Below are positions 19,970 to 31,173 of a stretch of DNA of 64,000 bases, piece after piece. Source of the stretch: Kribbella antiqua (lineage in GTDB: Bacteria; Actinomycetota; Actinomycetes; Propionibacteriales; Kribbellaceae). The notes beneath the pieces were generated by a model. It was not told the origin of the DNA, ran no database searches, and saw only the letters and a list, made by a program, of their open reading frames with translations. Both the position numbers and the translations under genes were made by a program. The stretch is from positions 310,001 through 374,000 of the forward strand of contig NZ_SLWR01000004.1 in NCBI RefSeq assembly GCF_004345665.1, given 5' to 3'. Position 1 is the first letter of the stretch. Every line of letters begins with the position of its first letter.

Positions 19970-20941
19970 ATGCTGGAAACCTCTGCACGACTGCTCAAGC
20001 TGCTCTCCTTGCTGCAACTGCCCCGGGAGTGGAGCGGCGCCGCCCTTGCGGCGGAGCTCGGCGTCGGGGCCCGGACCGTACGGCGAGATGTCGACAAGCT
20101 GCGCAACCTCGGCTACCCGGTCGACGCCGTACCAGGGGTGGCCGGCTACCGCCTCGGCGCCGGCGCGGCTCTGCCACCCTTGCTGCTGGATGACGAGGAG
20201 GCAGTCGCCGTCGCGATCGGACTGCGTGCGGCCGCGACGGGCAGCGTGGCAGGGATCGAAGAGTCGTCCGTCCGGGCGCTGACGAAACTCGAGCAGGTCT
20301 TGCCGTCCCGGCTACGGCACCGAATCAAGTTGCTGCAGGCAATCGCCGTGACGCCGTCCGGCGCGGCTGTCGTCCAACCCGACGTACTGCTGGCTGTGGC
20401 CGCAGCCTGTCGCGATCACCACGGTCTGCGCTTCGACTACCGCAGCCACGACGGTACGACGGGCGTGCGTACGACGGAGCCGCATCGGCTGGTGCACACG
20501 GGACGACGGTGGTACCTGGTGGCGTGGGACCTCGAGCGCTCGGACTGGCGTACCTTCCGACTCGACAGGCTGGAGCCGCGCATCCCGACCGGACCGCGGT
20601 TCACTCCCCGCGACATCCCCGACCTGGACGTCACCACCCGCGGCCTCGCCTCGGGCGCCTACCGCCACCAGGCACGCTTCCTCATCCACGCCCCGGCCGA
20701 CCAACTCACCGACAGGCTGGCCCCCAGCGTCGCCACCGTCACCCCGATCAGCGCAACCACAACCCAGGTCGAAGCCGGCTCCAACTCCCTCGACGAGCTG
20801 GCTCTCTACATCGGCCTCCTGGGCCATCCCTTCGAGGTCCAGTCCCCACCCGAGCTCATCGACCACATCCGCACCCTGACGTCGCGCCTCACCGCGGCAA
20901 CCGCTAGTAGTCAGCCAGGAAGTCGTCGATCAGAGCATTGA
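19970..20941 (+). CDS. HTH-WYL transcriptional regulator (YafY family)
   Basis: 323 residues. Residues 5-60 form a DeoR-like winged helix (LLKLLSLLQLPREWSG, LAAELGVGARTVRRDVDKLR), and about 140-215 a WYL domain with RRWYLVAWDLERSDWRTFRLDRL; a C-terminal WCX-like extension follows. WYL regulators sense ligands, nucleotides or DNA ends. It is divergent from the epoxide hydrolase and its end overlaps the convergent hydrolase gene by 38 bases. Confidence 0.92.
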   Translation: MLETSARLLKLLSLLQLPREWSGAALAAELGVGARTVRRDVDKLRNLGYPVDAVPGVAGYRLGAGAALPPLLLDDEEAVAVAIGLRAAATGSVAGIEESSVRALTKLEQVLPSRLRHRIKLLQAIAVTPSGAAVVQPDVLLAVAAACRDHHGLRFDYRSHDGTTGVRTTEPHRLVHTGRRWYLVAWDLERSDWRTFRLDRLEPRIPTGPRFTPRDIPDLDVTTRGLASGAYRHQARFLIHAPADQLTDRLAPSVATVTPISATTTQVEAGSNSLDELALYIGLLGHPFEVQSPPELIDHIRTLTSRLTAATASSQPGSRRSEH

Positions 20942-21725
20942 CCTCGGCCGGGGATTCCAAGGCCGCGAGGTGAGCCGACTGTTCCAGTACGACGAAACGC
21001 GCGCCGGGGATCGAGTCGGCCATCTCCTCGGTTTCGGCGACCGGGAACGTGGTGTCCTCCAGACCGGCGACGACGAGGACCGGGGTGCGAATCCGGCCGA
21101 ACAGCGACCGTTGGTCGGGCCGGCGCGGGACCACACTCGTGACGGCGTGGCGGCTCGAGGCGATGTTCACCCGGCGAGCGGATTCGTTGACCTTGGCAAC
21201 GACATCCGGCTTTTCCCGCTTCGCGGTCGGACCGAGGAAGGCATCGACCACCGGCCCGAGCAGCGGACCGCGGATGCCGCCGAGGACCCGGGCCGTCCCG
21301 GTGAGTGCGCCGTACTCGAGCTTCTGCCGGAGGCCGGCCGGGGAGGCGGTGGCGTTCATCAGTACGGCGACGCCGACGAGGCCGGGATGGAGAGCGGCGA
21401 AGGTGCCGCCGATCATGCCGCCCCAGCTGTTGCCGACGACGTGGACCCGCTCGACCCCCAGCGCGCCGGCGATCTCGGCGATCACCTCGGCGCACTGGCT
21501 GAAGGTGAACGGGCTGGTCAGCGGACTGCTGTCACCATGCCCCGGCGGGTCGACCAGAATCACTTGGTACCGATCGATGAAATGCGCGGCCTGACCGGCC
21601 CAGAGCGTCCCGTCCATCAGCAAACTCGGCCAGAACAGCATCGCCGGACCGGATCCCCCGACGCGTAGCCGGATCCGCCCGAGCACCGTTTCGACGTACC
21701 GATCTTCCAACCCCGCCAATGACAT
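20904..21725 (-). CDS. alpha/beta hydrolase
   Basis: 273 residues. Oxyanion region MLFWPSLLMDG, the DPPGHGDSSPL loop, nucleophile elbow VVGNSWGGM, acid residue in VVAGLEDTTFP and histidine in EQSAHLAALE make a complete triad of the alpha/beta hydrolase fold (haloperoxidase/lipase-like). Substrate unknown. The ATG chosen lacks a strong ribosome binding site; a TTG seven codons upstream is possible. A perfect 16-base hairpin lies just before the gene. Confidence 0.9.
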   Translation of the reverse strand: MSLAGLEDRYVETVLGRIRLRVGGSGPAMLFWPSLLMDGTLWAGQAAHFIDRYQVILVDPPGHGDSSPLTSPFTFSQCAEVIAEIAGALGVERVHVVGNSWGGMIGGTFAALHPGLVGVAVLMNATASPAGLRQKLEYGALTGTARVLGGIRGPLLGPVVDAFLGPTAKREKPDVVAKVNESARRVNIASSRHAVTSVVPRRPDQRSLFGRIRTPVLVVAGLEDTTFPVAETEEMADSIPGARFVVLEQSAHLAALESPAEVNALIDDFLADY

Positions 21726-21746
21726 GCCCGCACCGTACACCGACAA

Positions 21747-21785
21747 CAGGCAAGGACGCCTTGTCAGGAAAGGCGTCCTTGCCTG
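21747..21785. terminator. perfect 16-bp hairpin after the efeB remnant
   Basis: CAGGCAAGGACGCCTT and its exact complement flank a 7-base loop. It lies directly beyond the end of the degraded peroxidase gene, and in that direction is followed by TTGTCGG, so it is probably the old terminator of that gene. It still insulates the hydrolase gene next to it. Confidence 0.7.
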
Positions 21786-21797
21786 CCGGAAGGTGAA

Positions 21798-22462
21798 TCA
21801 GTGAGCGACGGCTCCGGTCTTCGGGTCGAGGATGAGCTTCCGCTCACTCGGCCGCTGGAGGAAGTTGAACATGCTGGTCAGGCTGCCCGCGCGCTGGTCG
21901 AACGAGTGATCGCCGATCCGGCCGGTCCGCCAGTTGTCCTCGATGAACTTTAGGACCGAGGTCTGGTCGGTCAGCGAGTGGTCGACGAATCGGTGCCCTT
22001 GTCGTAGTTGTAGCCGCGGCGAAGGAACTGGCTGGCCGCGGTCCGCGGGTTGGCCGCGCGGATGTGGCTGGTCAGCGGAATCGTGGCGCCGGTGGGTCCT
22101 TGAAGCCCATCAGATTGCGCTGCGTTCCGGACGGTCGCGGCGGGCTCTGGAAGCCGTCGACGCGCCAGCGCAGCTGCATCGCGCCGCGGGTGTGCCGGGC
22201 GATGTCCCGCAGCGCATGGAGAACGGTGTCAGTCTCCGACGCACACAACTGCAGGCTCAGATCCCCATGGCACCGGCCGGCATCCAGGGGTGTCGTTGGG
22301 GAAGTCCTTCATCGGTGTCAGCTTCGCCGGCTTGCGGTCCTGGAGGCCGTACCGGTCGTCGAACAGCGACGACCCGACGCCGACGGTGACCGTCAGGTCG
22401 TCGCCGGGCATGTCCGGGCCTAGTACGCCGGAGTCAGCCGGCGGGGCGGTGATTCCGAGCAT
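21798..22462 (-). pseudogene. remnant of a DyP-type peroxidase (EfeB-like)
   Basis: Pieces of one protein are readable in different frames: DLTVTVGVGSSLFDDRYGL and KLTPMKDFPND, then after a frameshift CHGDLSLQLCASETDTV, HALRDIARHTRGAMQLRW and GTQRNLMGFKD, then after a second shift and an internal loss IPLTSHIRAANPRT and RRGYNYDKGTDS, and finally FIEDNWRTGRIGDHSFDQRA and MFNFLQRPSERK up to a TGA. These are the conserved blocks of haem-dependent DyP peroxidase/deferrochelatase EfeB. The N-terminal half, including any Tat signal, and the haem-ligand region are missing. The gene is inactive. Confidence 0.85.
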
Positions 22463-22489
22463 GCAGTGTTCGTGTTGGCTGGGTTCGGC

Positions 22490-23413
22490 TCAGCGGGTGG
22501 AGCTGCGCTCACGCCCTGGGACCGGTGTTCGGCTGAGGTCCGAGGCGACCAGGATTTCGCCCGAGAACTCGGCGGCGGCTTCTTCCTGGAAGCGTTCGGG
22601 CTCCAGGTAACGCTGGGAGAAGTGGGTGAGCACCAGCTTCCGCACGCCACACTCGGCAGCGACGCGGGCTGCCTGGCGCGCGGTGAGATGACCGAAGCGC
22701 CGCGCGAGCGTTGCCTCGGAGGACAAGTACGTCGACTCGATCACGAGCAAGTCGGCGCTTTCGGCAAGCTTCAGGACGTTGTCACACAAGCGGGTGTCCA
22801 TGATGAACGCGAACCGCTGACCAGGCCGCGGCTCGCTCACGTCCTCGACCGTCACAGTCCGCCCGTCGACGACGATGGAACCGGCTTGCTGCAATCGGCC
22901 GACCGCCGGGCCACTCACGCCGTACGCGGAGAGTTTGTCCGGGAGCATGCGCCGGCCGTCGGGCTCGATCAACTGGTAGCCGAAGGACTCGATCGGGTGT
23001 TCCAGGCGCCGTGCCCAGAGCTGGCCGAACGACCCGACCGACAGTAGACCGTCCTCCTCGACCGGTTCCTCGAGTAACTCGGCCCGCTCGTAGAACGAAG
23101 CGGCGTACCGCAGGCGAGTGAAGTAGGTCTGACCCGACGCCGGGTAATGCGCCCGGACAGGATGCGGTACGTCGTCCAGCGACAGCCGCTGCACGATCCC
23201 CGGCACGCCGAGGCAATGGTCGCCGTGGAAGTGCGTGATGCAAAGACGGGTGATCGCGCCGGCCGCGATGCCGGCGTACAGCATCTGCCGCTGCGTGCCC
23301 TCGCCTGGATCGAACAGGAAGCCTTCGGAATCCCAGCGCAGGAAGTATCCGTTCTGCGTGCGCTCCCGGGACGGCACCTGACTTCCGGTGCCCAGCACAA
23401 CCAGTTCGCGCAC
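22490..23413 (-). CDS. rnz: ribonuclease Z
   Basis: 307 residues, a metallo-beta-lactamase fold nuclease that cleaves the 3' trailer of tRNA precursors. The zinc motif is [10 protein letters not shown] (H-x-H-x-D-H), the N-terminal [10 protein letters not shown] and the late [24 protein letters not shown] and LTHFSQRY blocks are all in place for the short bacterial form. The GTG start codes the conserved [10 protein letters not shown]. It lies between the peroxidase remnant and the small membrane protein gene, all on one strand. Confidence 0.95.
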   Translation of the reverse strand: MRELVVLGTGSQVPSRERTQNGYFLRWDSEGFLFDPGEGTQRQMLYAGIAAGAITRLCITHFHGDHCLGVPGIVQRLSLDDVPHPVRAHYPASGQTYFTRLRYAASFYERAELLEEPVEEDGLLSVGSFGQLWARRLEHPIESFGYQLIEPDGRRMLPDKLSAYGVSGPAVGRLQQAGSIVVDGRTVTVEDVSEPRPGQRFAFIMDTRLCDNVLKLAESADLLVIESTYLSSEATLARRFGHLTARQAARVAAECGVRKLVLTHFSQRYLEPERFQEEAAAEFSGEILVASDLSRTPVPGRERSSTR

Positions 23414-23427
23414 AACGCCAACAGTAG

Positions 23428-23643
23428 CTACCGCTTCGGACGTACGTCGATCGCCAGGCTGACGGCGAACGCGACGACAACCGCGGCACCACCGAGCAAC
23501 GTCAGCCCGGTGTCGCCGAGGAGATCCGTAGCCATCGCCGCCAGCGTGACGCCGAGCGCGAGGACGACCGCGACGGCGATCTTCCAGTCGTCACCGATGA
23601 TGAAGTCGTACCAGAACTGGCCGAAAGCCTTGAGGAACTTCAT
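23428..23643 (-). CDS. small two-helix membrane protein
   Basis: 71 residues with two hydrophobic segments ([20 protein letters not shown] and [20 protein letters not shown]). The N-terminal [20 protein letters not shown] is amphipathic. Its ATG overlaps the stop of the ExxE membrane protein by four bases (ATGA), so the two are made together and may form a complex. Function unknown. Confidence 0.85.
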   Translation of the reverse strand: MKFLKAFGQFWYDFIIGDDWKIAVAVVLALGVTLAAMATDLLGDTGLTLLGGAAVVVAFAVSLAIDVRPKR

Positions 23644-24441
23644 TTCTTCACCTCAACCAAGGTTGGCGTGCGCAACGCGGCGACGAAGATCCGGCTGAGC
23701 AGGAACCAGGCCGCGATCAGCACCAGGATCATCAGGTCGTGCCCCGGCCAGTCGAGACTCTCCCGGCCGGTGCGGAAGATGCCGAGGCCCTCGATCGCCC
23801 AGTACGTCCCGAACGACGCGAGCAGCAGGCCGACGCCGTACTTGAGCAGGTTCTCGTTGATCATCGACAGCGGCCGGCGCAGCGCCACGGCGATGCCGAG
23901 CACGATCACCACGGCGGCGATCGCGCCGAGGCTGGCGGCCGGGATGTTGTCCGCGTTCAGGCCGAAGGTGAGCACGATGAAGACGACCTCCGTGCCTTCC
24001 AGGAAGACACCTTTGAAGGAGACCATGAACGCGAACAGGTCCAGGCCTTTGGCCAGCCGGCCACCTCGGTGACCTCACCGTCGCGGTCTCACCGGCCGCC
24101 TTGGCCGCCTCGACCTCCTCGCGGTAGATCGCGTCCTCGTCGTGGACCGCCTTGCGGCCGGACGATCTGAGAATTGCCTTGCGCAACCATTGCAGCCCGA
24201 AGATCAGCAGCAACGTGCCGATCACCAGCTGCAGCGCAGATTCCGGCAGCCAGTTCGCAAGCGCGTAGCCGGCCGCCAGGGTCACGACGGCGAGCGCGCC
24301 GAGCGCCGCGAAGGTGCCGGCCAGCGCGGATCGCCAGCTCCGGGTGTATCCCATCGCCATCACGATCGTGGTGGCTTCGACCATCTCCACGAAACACGCG
24401 ACGAACGTCGCGATGACGAGCCCCCAGGTTGCCGCGTCCAT
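23640..24441 (-). pseudogene. polytopic ExxE-motif membrane protein (COG4280-like), frameshifted
   Basis: The first frame begins MDAATWGLVIATFVACFVEM and runs through three helices to GETATVR near 24060; the second half continues in another frame as RLAKGLDLFAFMVSFKG to LVEVKK. The total length is one base over a multiple of three, so a one-base insertion (or two-base loss) explains the break. Both halves carry the same kind of motif, VEMVEATTIVMAMG and LEGTEVVFIVLTFG, a helix with E-x-x-E like the iron-binding REGLE helix of FTR1/EfeU permeases, which suggests a metal-related transporter with an internal duplication. That link is inference. Upstream promoter at 24486-24515. Confidence 0.7.
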
Positions 24442-24485
24442 CTCCCACGTCCCTCACGCTGTGGATGAAACATCTGCTGCGCGAA

Positions 24486-24515
24486 ACGATAGTTACAGAA
24501 TTCTTCTCATGTCAA
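24486..24515 (-). promoter_or_regulatory. sigma-70-type promoter of the membrane-protein operon
   Basis: TTGACA (the -35, exact consensus) is followed after 18 bases by TATCGT as -10, in an unusually AT-rich spacer containing AGAATTCT. The -10 ends 45 bases before the ATG at 24441. Confidence 0.55.
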
Positions 24516-24520
24516 CGAAA

Positions 24521-24555
24521 CGAAGCGCCCGCGGGATGGTCCCTCGGGCGCTTCG
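24521..24555 (-). terminator. terminator of the chrB-dehydratase operon
   Basis: CGAAGCGCCCG pairs perfectly with CGGGCGCTTCG around 13 bases, twelve bases after the dehydratase stop, and the stem is followed in that direction by TTTCGTT. Confidence 0.7.
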
Positions 24556-24566
24556 GTGAAATGGGG

Positions 24567-25535
24567 TCAGGCCAGTGCGGCGACCAGCGTGTGCGATGAG
24601 ATGTTGCCGCCGCAGGAGATCACTGCGACACGCTTGCCTTCGAGTTCGGTACGGCGTTCGCGCGCGGCGGCGAAGGCCAGCGCGGCGGATCCTTCGATCA
24701 GCTGGTGTTCGGTGTCGATGACCATCCGCAGCGCGTCCCGGATCGCATCTTCGCCGACCAGCACCCAGTCGTCGACCAGTTCGCGACACAGCGGGAAGGT
24801 GATGCTGCCCGGTTCGACGCTGCCCGCCGTACCGTCCGACAACGTCTCGCCCGCGTCGATCTCGACGATCGCCCCCGCCCGGACCGACGCCGCCATCGCG
24901 TCGTCGATTGCGGGCTGAGCGCCGTACACCCGGATGCCCGGCAGGTGCTTCTTCAGTACGGACGCCACGCCGCTGATCAGCCCGCCACCGCCGACCGCGA
25001 CGACGACTGCATCGAGGCCGCCGCCGCCCAGCTGCTCGAGGATCTCCACGCCGATCGTGCCCTGGCCGGCGACGACGTCCGGGTCGTTGTAAGGCGGCAC
25101 GTAGGCCAGGTCGTGCTCCGCGGCATATGCCCGCGCCTTCACTTCCTGCGCACCGGCATCGTTGCCCTCGGCCCGTAATTCGAGACCCAGCCGGCGCAGT
25201 GCCGCGACCTTGCCCGGCTTCGCGTTCTCCGGCAGGTACACGATGCCGTGACCACCCAGCGCCGCCAGCGCGTTCCCGACCCCGAGGCCATGATTACCGG
25301 TCGAGGCCGTCACGACCCCGCGCTCGCGCTCGGCAGCCGTGAGGGTGAGAACCTTCGCCATTGCCCCGCGCGCCTTGAACGAACCGGTCACTTGCTGGTG
25401 CTCACACTTCACCAGCACGTCCGCGCCGAGCTCGTCGCTGAACGCGTCGTACCGAACGAACGGCGTGATCGGCAGCTGCTCCCGCAGCCTCGGCGCGACC
25501 GCTTCCGCTCGTCGGGCGATCTCCGCGGGAGTCAT
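24567..25535 (-). CDS. threonine/serine dehydratase family protein (fold-type II PLP)
   Basis: 322 residues. The PLP lysine is in QVTGSFKARGA (about residue 53), the substrate loop is ASTGNHGLG, the phosphate-binding loop VAVGGGGLISG, and the C-terminal SCGGN precedes the end. There is no ACT regulatory domain, as in catabolic threonine ammonia-lyases and EutB-like enzymes; it converts a hydroxy-amino acid to a keto acid and ammonia. The exact substrate is not determined by these motifs. The ATG overlaps the stop of the ChrB-like gene by four bases (ATGA). Confidence 0.92.
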   Translation of the reverse strand: MTPAEIARRAEAVAPRLREQLPITPFVRYDAFSDELGADVLVKCEHQQVTGSFKARGAMAKVLTLTAAERERGVVTASTGNHGLGVGNALAALGGHGIVYLPENAKPGKVAALRRLGLELRAEGNDAGAQEVKARAYAAEHDLAYVPPYNDPDVVAGQGTIGVEILEQLGGGGLDAVVVAVGGGGLISGVASVLKKHLPGIRVYGAQPAIDDAMAASVRAGAIVEIDAGETLSDGTAGSVEPGSITFPLCRELVDDWVLVGEDAIRDALRMVIDTEHQLIEGSAALAFAAARERRTELEGKRVAVISCGGNISSHTLVAALA

Positions 25536-26107
25536 ACCTTGCCTTCGGTGCGCTCGTACACGTCGGCCTCGAATTCCTCCAGCAGGCGTTCGCAGTCGGC
25601 GACCTTCGACCGGGCCAGTTCCTTGCCCTCGGCACCCATCCAGTCACGGCCCTCGACCTTCGCCAGCCAGCGGCGGAGCTTCTCCAGGTCCTGCCGGATC
25701 TCCTCGGCCTCCTCGAACGTGTAGTTCTCCCGGAATCGCTCGAACTCGATCTCCTTGACGAACTTGGTGTCGCACTCCTCGACGATCTCGGCGTACTCCT
25801 TGGCCGACTGGCTCCGGAAGCCCTCGACGAACTGCGCGCGGGCGTCGTCGTCGACGTCGGTGAGCGTCAGGAACACACTCGAACCGCCGAGCTCGGCGAC
25901 CCGGTCGCGCACCTTCTGCAGGCCGGCGCGCAGGTTCTCCCGATCGGGCAGCACACACACCGCCTGCTGCACGTAGAACCCGCCGAGTCGCTTCAGCTCC
26001 CGCCAGACCGCCACCCGCGCACGCGACGAGTCGCTCGGCACCTTGTAGATCAGCAGGAGCCAAGCCTCAGTAGCGGGAGCAGCCTTCGTCCGTCGGGTCG
26101 TCGCCAT
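25532..26107 (-). CDS. ChrB N-terminal-domain protein
   Basis: 191 residues. WLLLIYKVPSDSSRARVAVW, LKRLGGFYVQQAVCVLPDRE and the acidic-basic helices up to RRWLAKVEGRDWMG are the hallmark of the ChrB_N family, found in the chromate-sensing regulator ChrB but also as stand-alone proteins. No ChrA transporter or ChrB C-terminal domain is present, so a chromate role is not supported. The start is the ATG giving MATTRRTK; it has no strong ribosome binding site. It is co-transcribed with the downstream dehydratase and divergent from the SGNH hydrolase. Confidence 0.85.
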   Translation of the reverse strand: MATTRRTKAAPATEAWLLLIYKVPSDSSRARVAVWRELKRLGGFYVQQAVCVLPDRENLRAGLQKVRDRVAELGGSSVFLTLTDVDDDARAQFVEGFRSQSAKEYAEIVEECDTKFVKEIEFERFRENYTFEEAEEIRQDLEKLRRWLAKVEGRDWMGAEGKELARSKVADCERLLEEFEADVYERTEGKV

Positions 26108-26152
26108 GCCGCACAGGTTATCCGGCCCACCTCCGCCACACACGATTCCGCA

Positions 26153-27160
26153 TTGGTGAATGATGGGCTGGTGGACAACGCCCTGTGGACCGGTTACCGG
26201 CATCGCGAGGTCGACGCGGACGGGTGGACGACGTTCTGGCGGCTGGATCCGCGCGGTCAGGACTTCCGCCTGATCGACTGGACGGGCGACCCGGAGCGCC
26301 CGGGCCACCGGCTCTGGGATCGCGCCGCGATGCCGGCCGGCGTTCGAGGAATCTGGCGTACGACGGCCTCCACCGTCAGCCTCGAGCTCCGGGCCGACCC
26401 GGGCATCTACGCCTCACTCGCCCCGGTCGACGTGCTGGTCGACGGCTCGTTGCACCAGCGTTGCGAGATCGAGCCAGGCGACCAGCGGATCGCGGTCGAG
26501 TTGCCCGGAAAGCCAGTGGAGGTGGAGATCTGGCTGCCGCAGTCGGGGATGATCGCCGTACGCCGATTGTCGTTCGACGGCGAGGCGGACCCGCAGGCGC
26601 CGAGCGGGCCGCGATGGATCACGTACGGCAGCTCGATCACCCAATGCACAGGAGCCGATGGACCGTCCGAGACGTGGCCGGCATTGGTGGCGCGGAAGCA
26701 TCAGTGGGATCTCGTCGCGCTTGGTTTCGCCGGCGAGTGCCACCTCGACCCGATCGCGGCCCGGACGATCCGGGACGTCCCCGCGCGACTGATCTCGCTG
26801 TGCCTCGGCATCAATGTGTACGGCGGGGAGACGTACAGCGGCCGCACCTTGCCCGGCCAGGTCGAAGCCTTCGTCTCGACTGTGCGCGAGGGGCATCCGC
26901 ACACTCCCCTGGTGGTCATCACTCCCCTGCTCAAGCCGAACATCGAAGGCAAGCCGAACGCGCTCGGCCTGACCCTCGACGACATCCGCACCTGCGTGGA
27001 ACTCGGCGCGCGTACCGATCCCGAGGTGCAACTCATCGACGGCCGCACCGTCCTCACGTCCGGCGAAGCCCGGGCCTTCTACGCGGACGACGTACACCCG
27101 ACCGCCGACGGCTACCGACTCATCGCCGAACGGTTGTCACCCCTGCTCCGAATCCCTTAG
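26153..27160 (+). CDS. SGNH/GDSL-type hydrolase
   Basis: 335 residues. An N-terminal beta domain (residues 1-150, with WRLDPRGQDFRLIDWTG) precedes a C-terminal SGNH domain: nucleophile serine in TYGSSITQCTG, the block with LCLGINVYGG, and the acid-base pair in DDVHPTADGYRLIAERL. No signal peptide is evident. Such two-domain esterases (similar to TesA-like acyl/carbohydrate esterases) often deacylate sugars. The start is uncertain: TTG here, a GTG one codon later, or a GTG five codons beyond that; none has a strong ribosome binding site. Confidence 0.88.
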   Translation: MVNDGLVDNALWTGYRHREVDADGWTTFWRLDPRGQDFRLIDWTGDPERPGHRLWDRAAMPAGVRGIWRTTASTVSLELRADPGIYASLAPVDVLVDGSLHQRCEIEPGDQRIAVELPGKPVEVEIWLPQSGMIAVRRLSFDGEADPQAPSGPRWITYGSSITQCTGADGPSETWPALVARKHQWDLVALGFAGECHLDPIAARTIRDVPARLISLCLGINVYGGETYSGRTLPGQVEAFVSTVREGHPHTPLVVITPLLKPNIEGKPNALGLTLDDIRTCVELGARTDPEVQLIDGRTVLTSGEARAFYADDVHPTADGYRLIAERLSPLLRIP

Positions 27161-27294
27161 ACAAAGGCGCCGACGCCCTCGTACTCCGCCACGGGAGCAA
27201 CGCCGGTCGTCTCATACTCAAGCATCAGCAGGCCGTTCGCTGTCGCTTCGTGGCGAACGAGCCGAAGCCCGACCGGTTCGCTTGGGTGGTTGCT

Positions 27295-27457
27295 TCATCT
27301 CTCGACGACCTCGGCGAGTTGCTTGGCGACCGATACCCAGCCGTCGGAGAAGCCGAGTTCCGCGTGGCGGGGCGCGGGTGCCCGGATCGCCGTGCCTGAC
27401 GATGATCCGGTAGTCCAGCAGGTCGACGCGGCACACGGTCGGAGCCGGTACCCACCA
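27295..27457 (-). pseudogene. remnant of an SRPBCC/AHSA1-type protein
   Basis: Two fragments of a START-like (AHSA1) protein are visible: WWVPAPTVCRVDLL with a following RIIVRHG in one frame, then, after an internal loss and frame change, HAELGFSDGWVSVAKQLAEV to a TGA. In intact members these blocks are about 80 residues apart. The upstream end coincides with the glyS terminator hairpin, so the start is gone. The rest of the 27161-27507 stretch shows no gene. Confidence 0.55.
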
Positions 27458-27500
27458 AGTACGGCGACGTGCCCGGAAGTTCGGGCACGTCGCCGTACTT
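27457..27500 (-). terminator. glycyl-tRNA synthetase terminator
   Basis: AAGTACGGCGACGTGCCCG and its exact complement form a perfect 19-base stem with a 6-base loop, seven bases beyond the stop of the synthetase gene. Confidence 0.8.
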
Positions 27501-27507
27501 GAGGTGG

Positions 27508-30504
<2,997 letters not shown>

Positions 30505-30548
30505 AACAAACCTCAAGCGATCTTCAGAGGGGTTTCAGCAGACGAAGT

Positions 30549-31085
30549 CTATTCGTCCCGGCCAGGCGCGACGCCACGCAGTGTCAGGTCGAGCAGCCGG
30601 CCAGCCAGCGCGGAGTCCCGATCACTGGCGAGCGAGATGCCGTTGACGAGTTTGAGTAGGTCTTCGATCGCCACCTCGTCCGGTACGGCGCCATCCTGCT
30701 GAGCGCGGACGAGCAGGCTACGGCCAGCGTCGACGATCCGGGCATGACACTGCGAGCCACGCTCGGCACTCAGCTTCAGCGTAGACCCCAGGCCACGTAT
30801 GCCGGTGCTGTGGTCAACCATGCTGTGGAGCCAGATCTTCAACGCCTGCAGGGGTTCTGGATGGTCCTCAAGCTCGTCGGCCTGCGTGCAGACGGTGTCG
30901 ATACTGTTCTGGAAAACGGCTTCCAAGAGGGCCGGCCGGCCGCCGAAGTGGCGATGCAGCGTGGCCGATCCGACGCCGGCCCGCCGCGAGATCTCCTCGA
31001 GCGACGCGTCCGCACCCTGCTCGGCGACCACGTCGGCCGCGACGGCGACCAACCGGTCGTAGTTCCGCCGGGCATCCGCTCGCAT
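30549..31085 (-). CDS. TetR-family regulator
   Basis: 178 residues. Helix-turn-helix from about residue 9 to 50 (LVAVAADVVAEQGADA, LEEISRRAGVGSATLHRHFGGRPALLEAVF), then a TetR_C domain. MRADARRNYDRLV is the family-typical start with AAGGCAGG upstream. It is divergent from an F420-dependent oxidoreductase over a perfect 14-base inverted repeat and is its likely repressor. The synthetase gene follows 44 bases after its stop. Confidence 0.92.
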   Translation of the reverse strand: MRADARRNYDRLVAVAADVVAEQGADASLEEISRRAGVGSATLHRHFGGRPALLEAVFQNSIDTVCTQADELEDHPEPLQALKIWLHSMVDHSTGIRGLGSTLKLSAERGSQCHARIVDAGRSLLVRAQQDGAVPDEVAIEDLLKLVNGISLASDRDSALAGRLLDLTLRGVAPGRDE

Positions 31086-31104
31086 CCGTACCTGCCTTGC
31101 TAAC

Positions 31105-31153
31105 TGGGGTGGTCCCCCATATCGTAGCAACGGTTAACCGGGGGACCACCCCA
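31105..31153. promoter_or_regulatory. TetR operator pair between TetR and LLM oxidoreductase
   Basis: TGGGGTGGTCCCCC and GGGGGACCACCCCA are perfect 14-base complements 21 bases apart. Each arm is itself nearly palindromic (GGGG-TGGT-CCCC), so these are two sites, one over each divergent promoter. Confidence 0.75.
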
Positions 31154-31173
31154 CTTACTTCAGGAGACAGTTG

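Noticed and set aside
21747..21785. The perfect 16-bp hairpin as the inverted repeat of an insertion element
   Set aside because: There is no transposase fragment or target duplication; its position fits the terminator of the adjacent peroxidase remnant.
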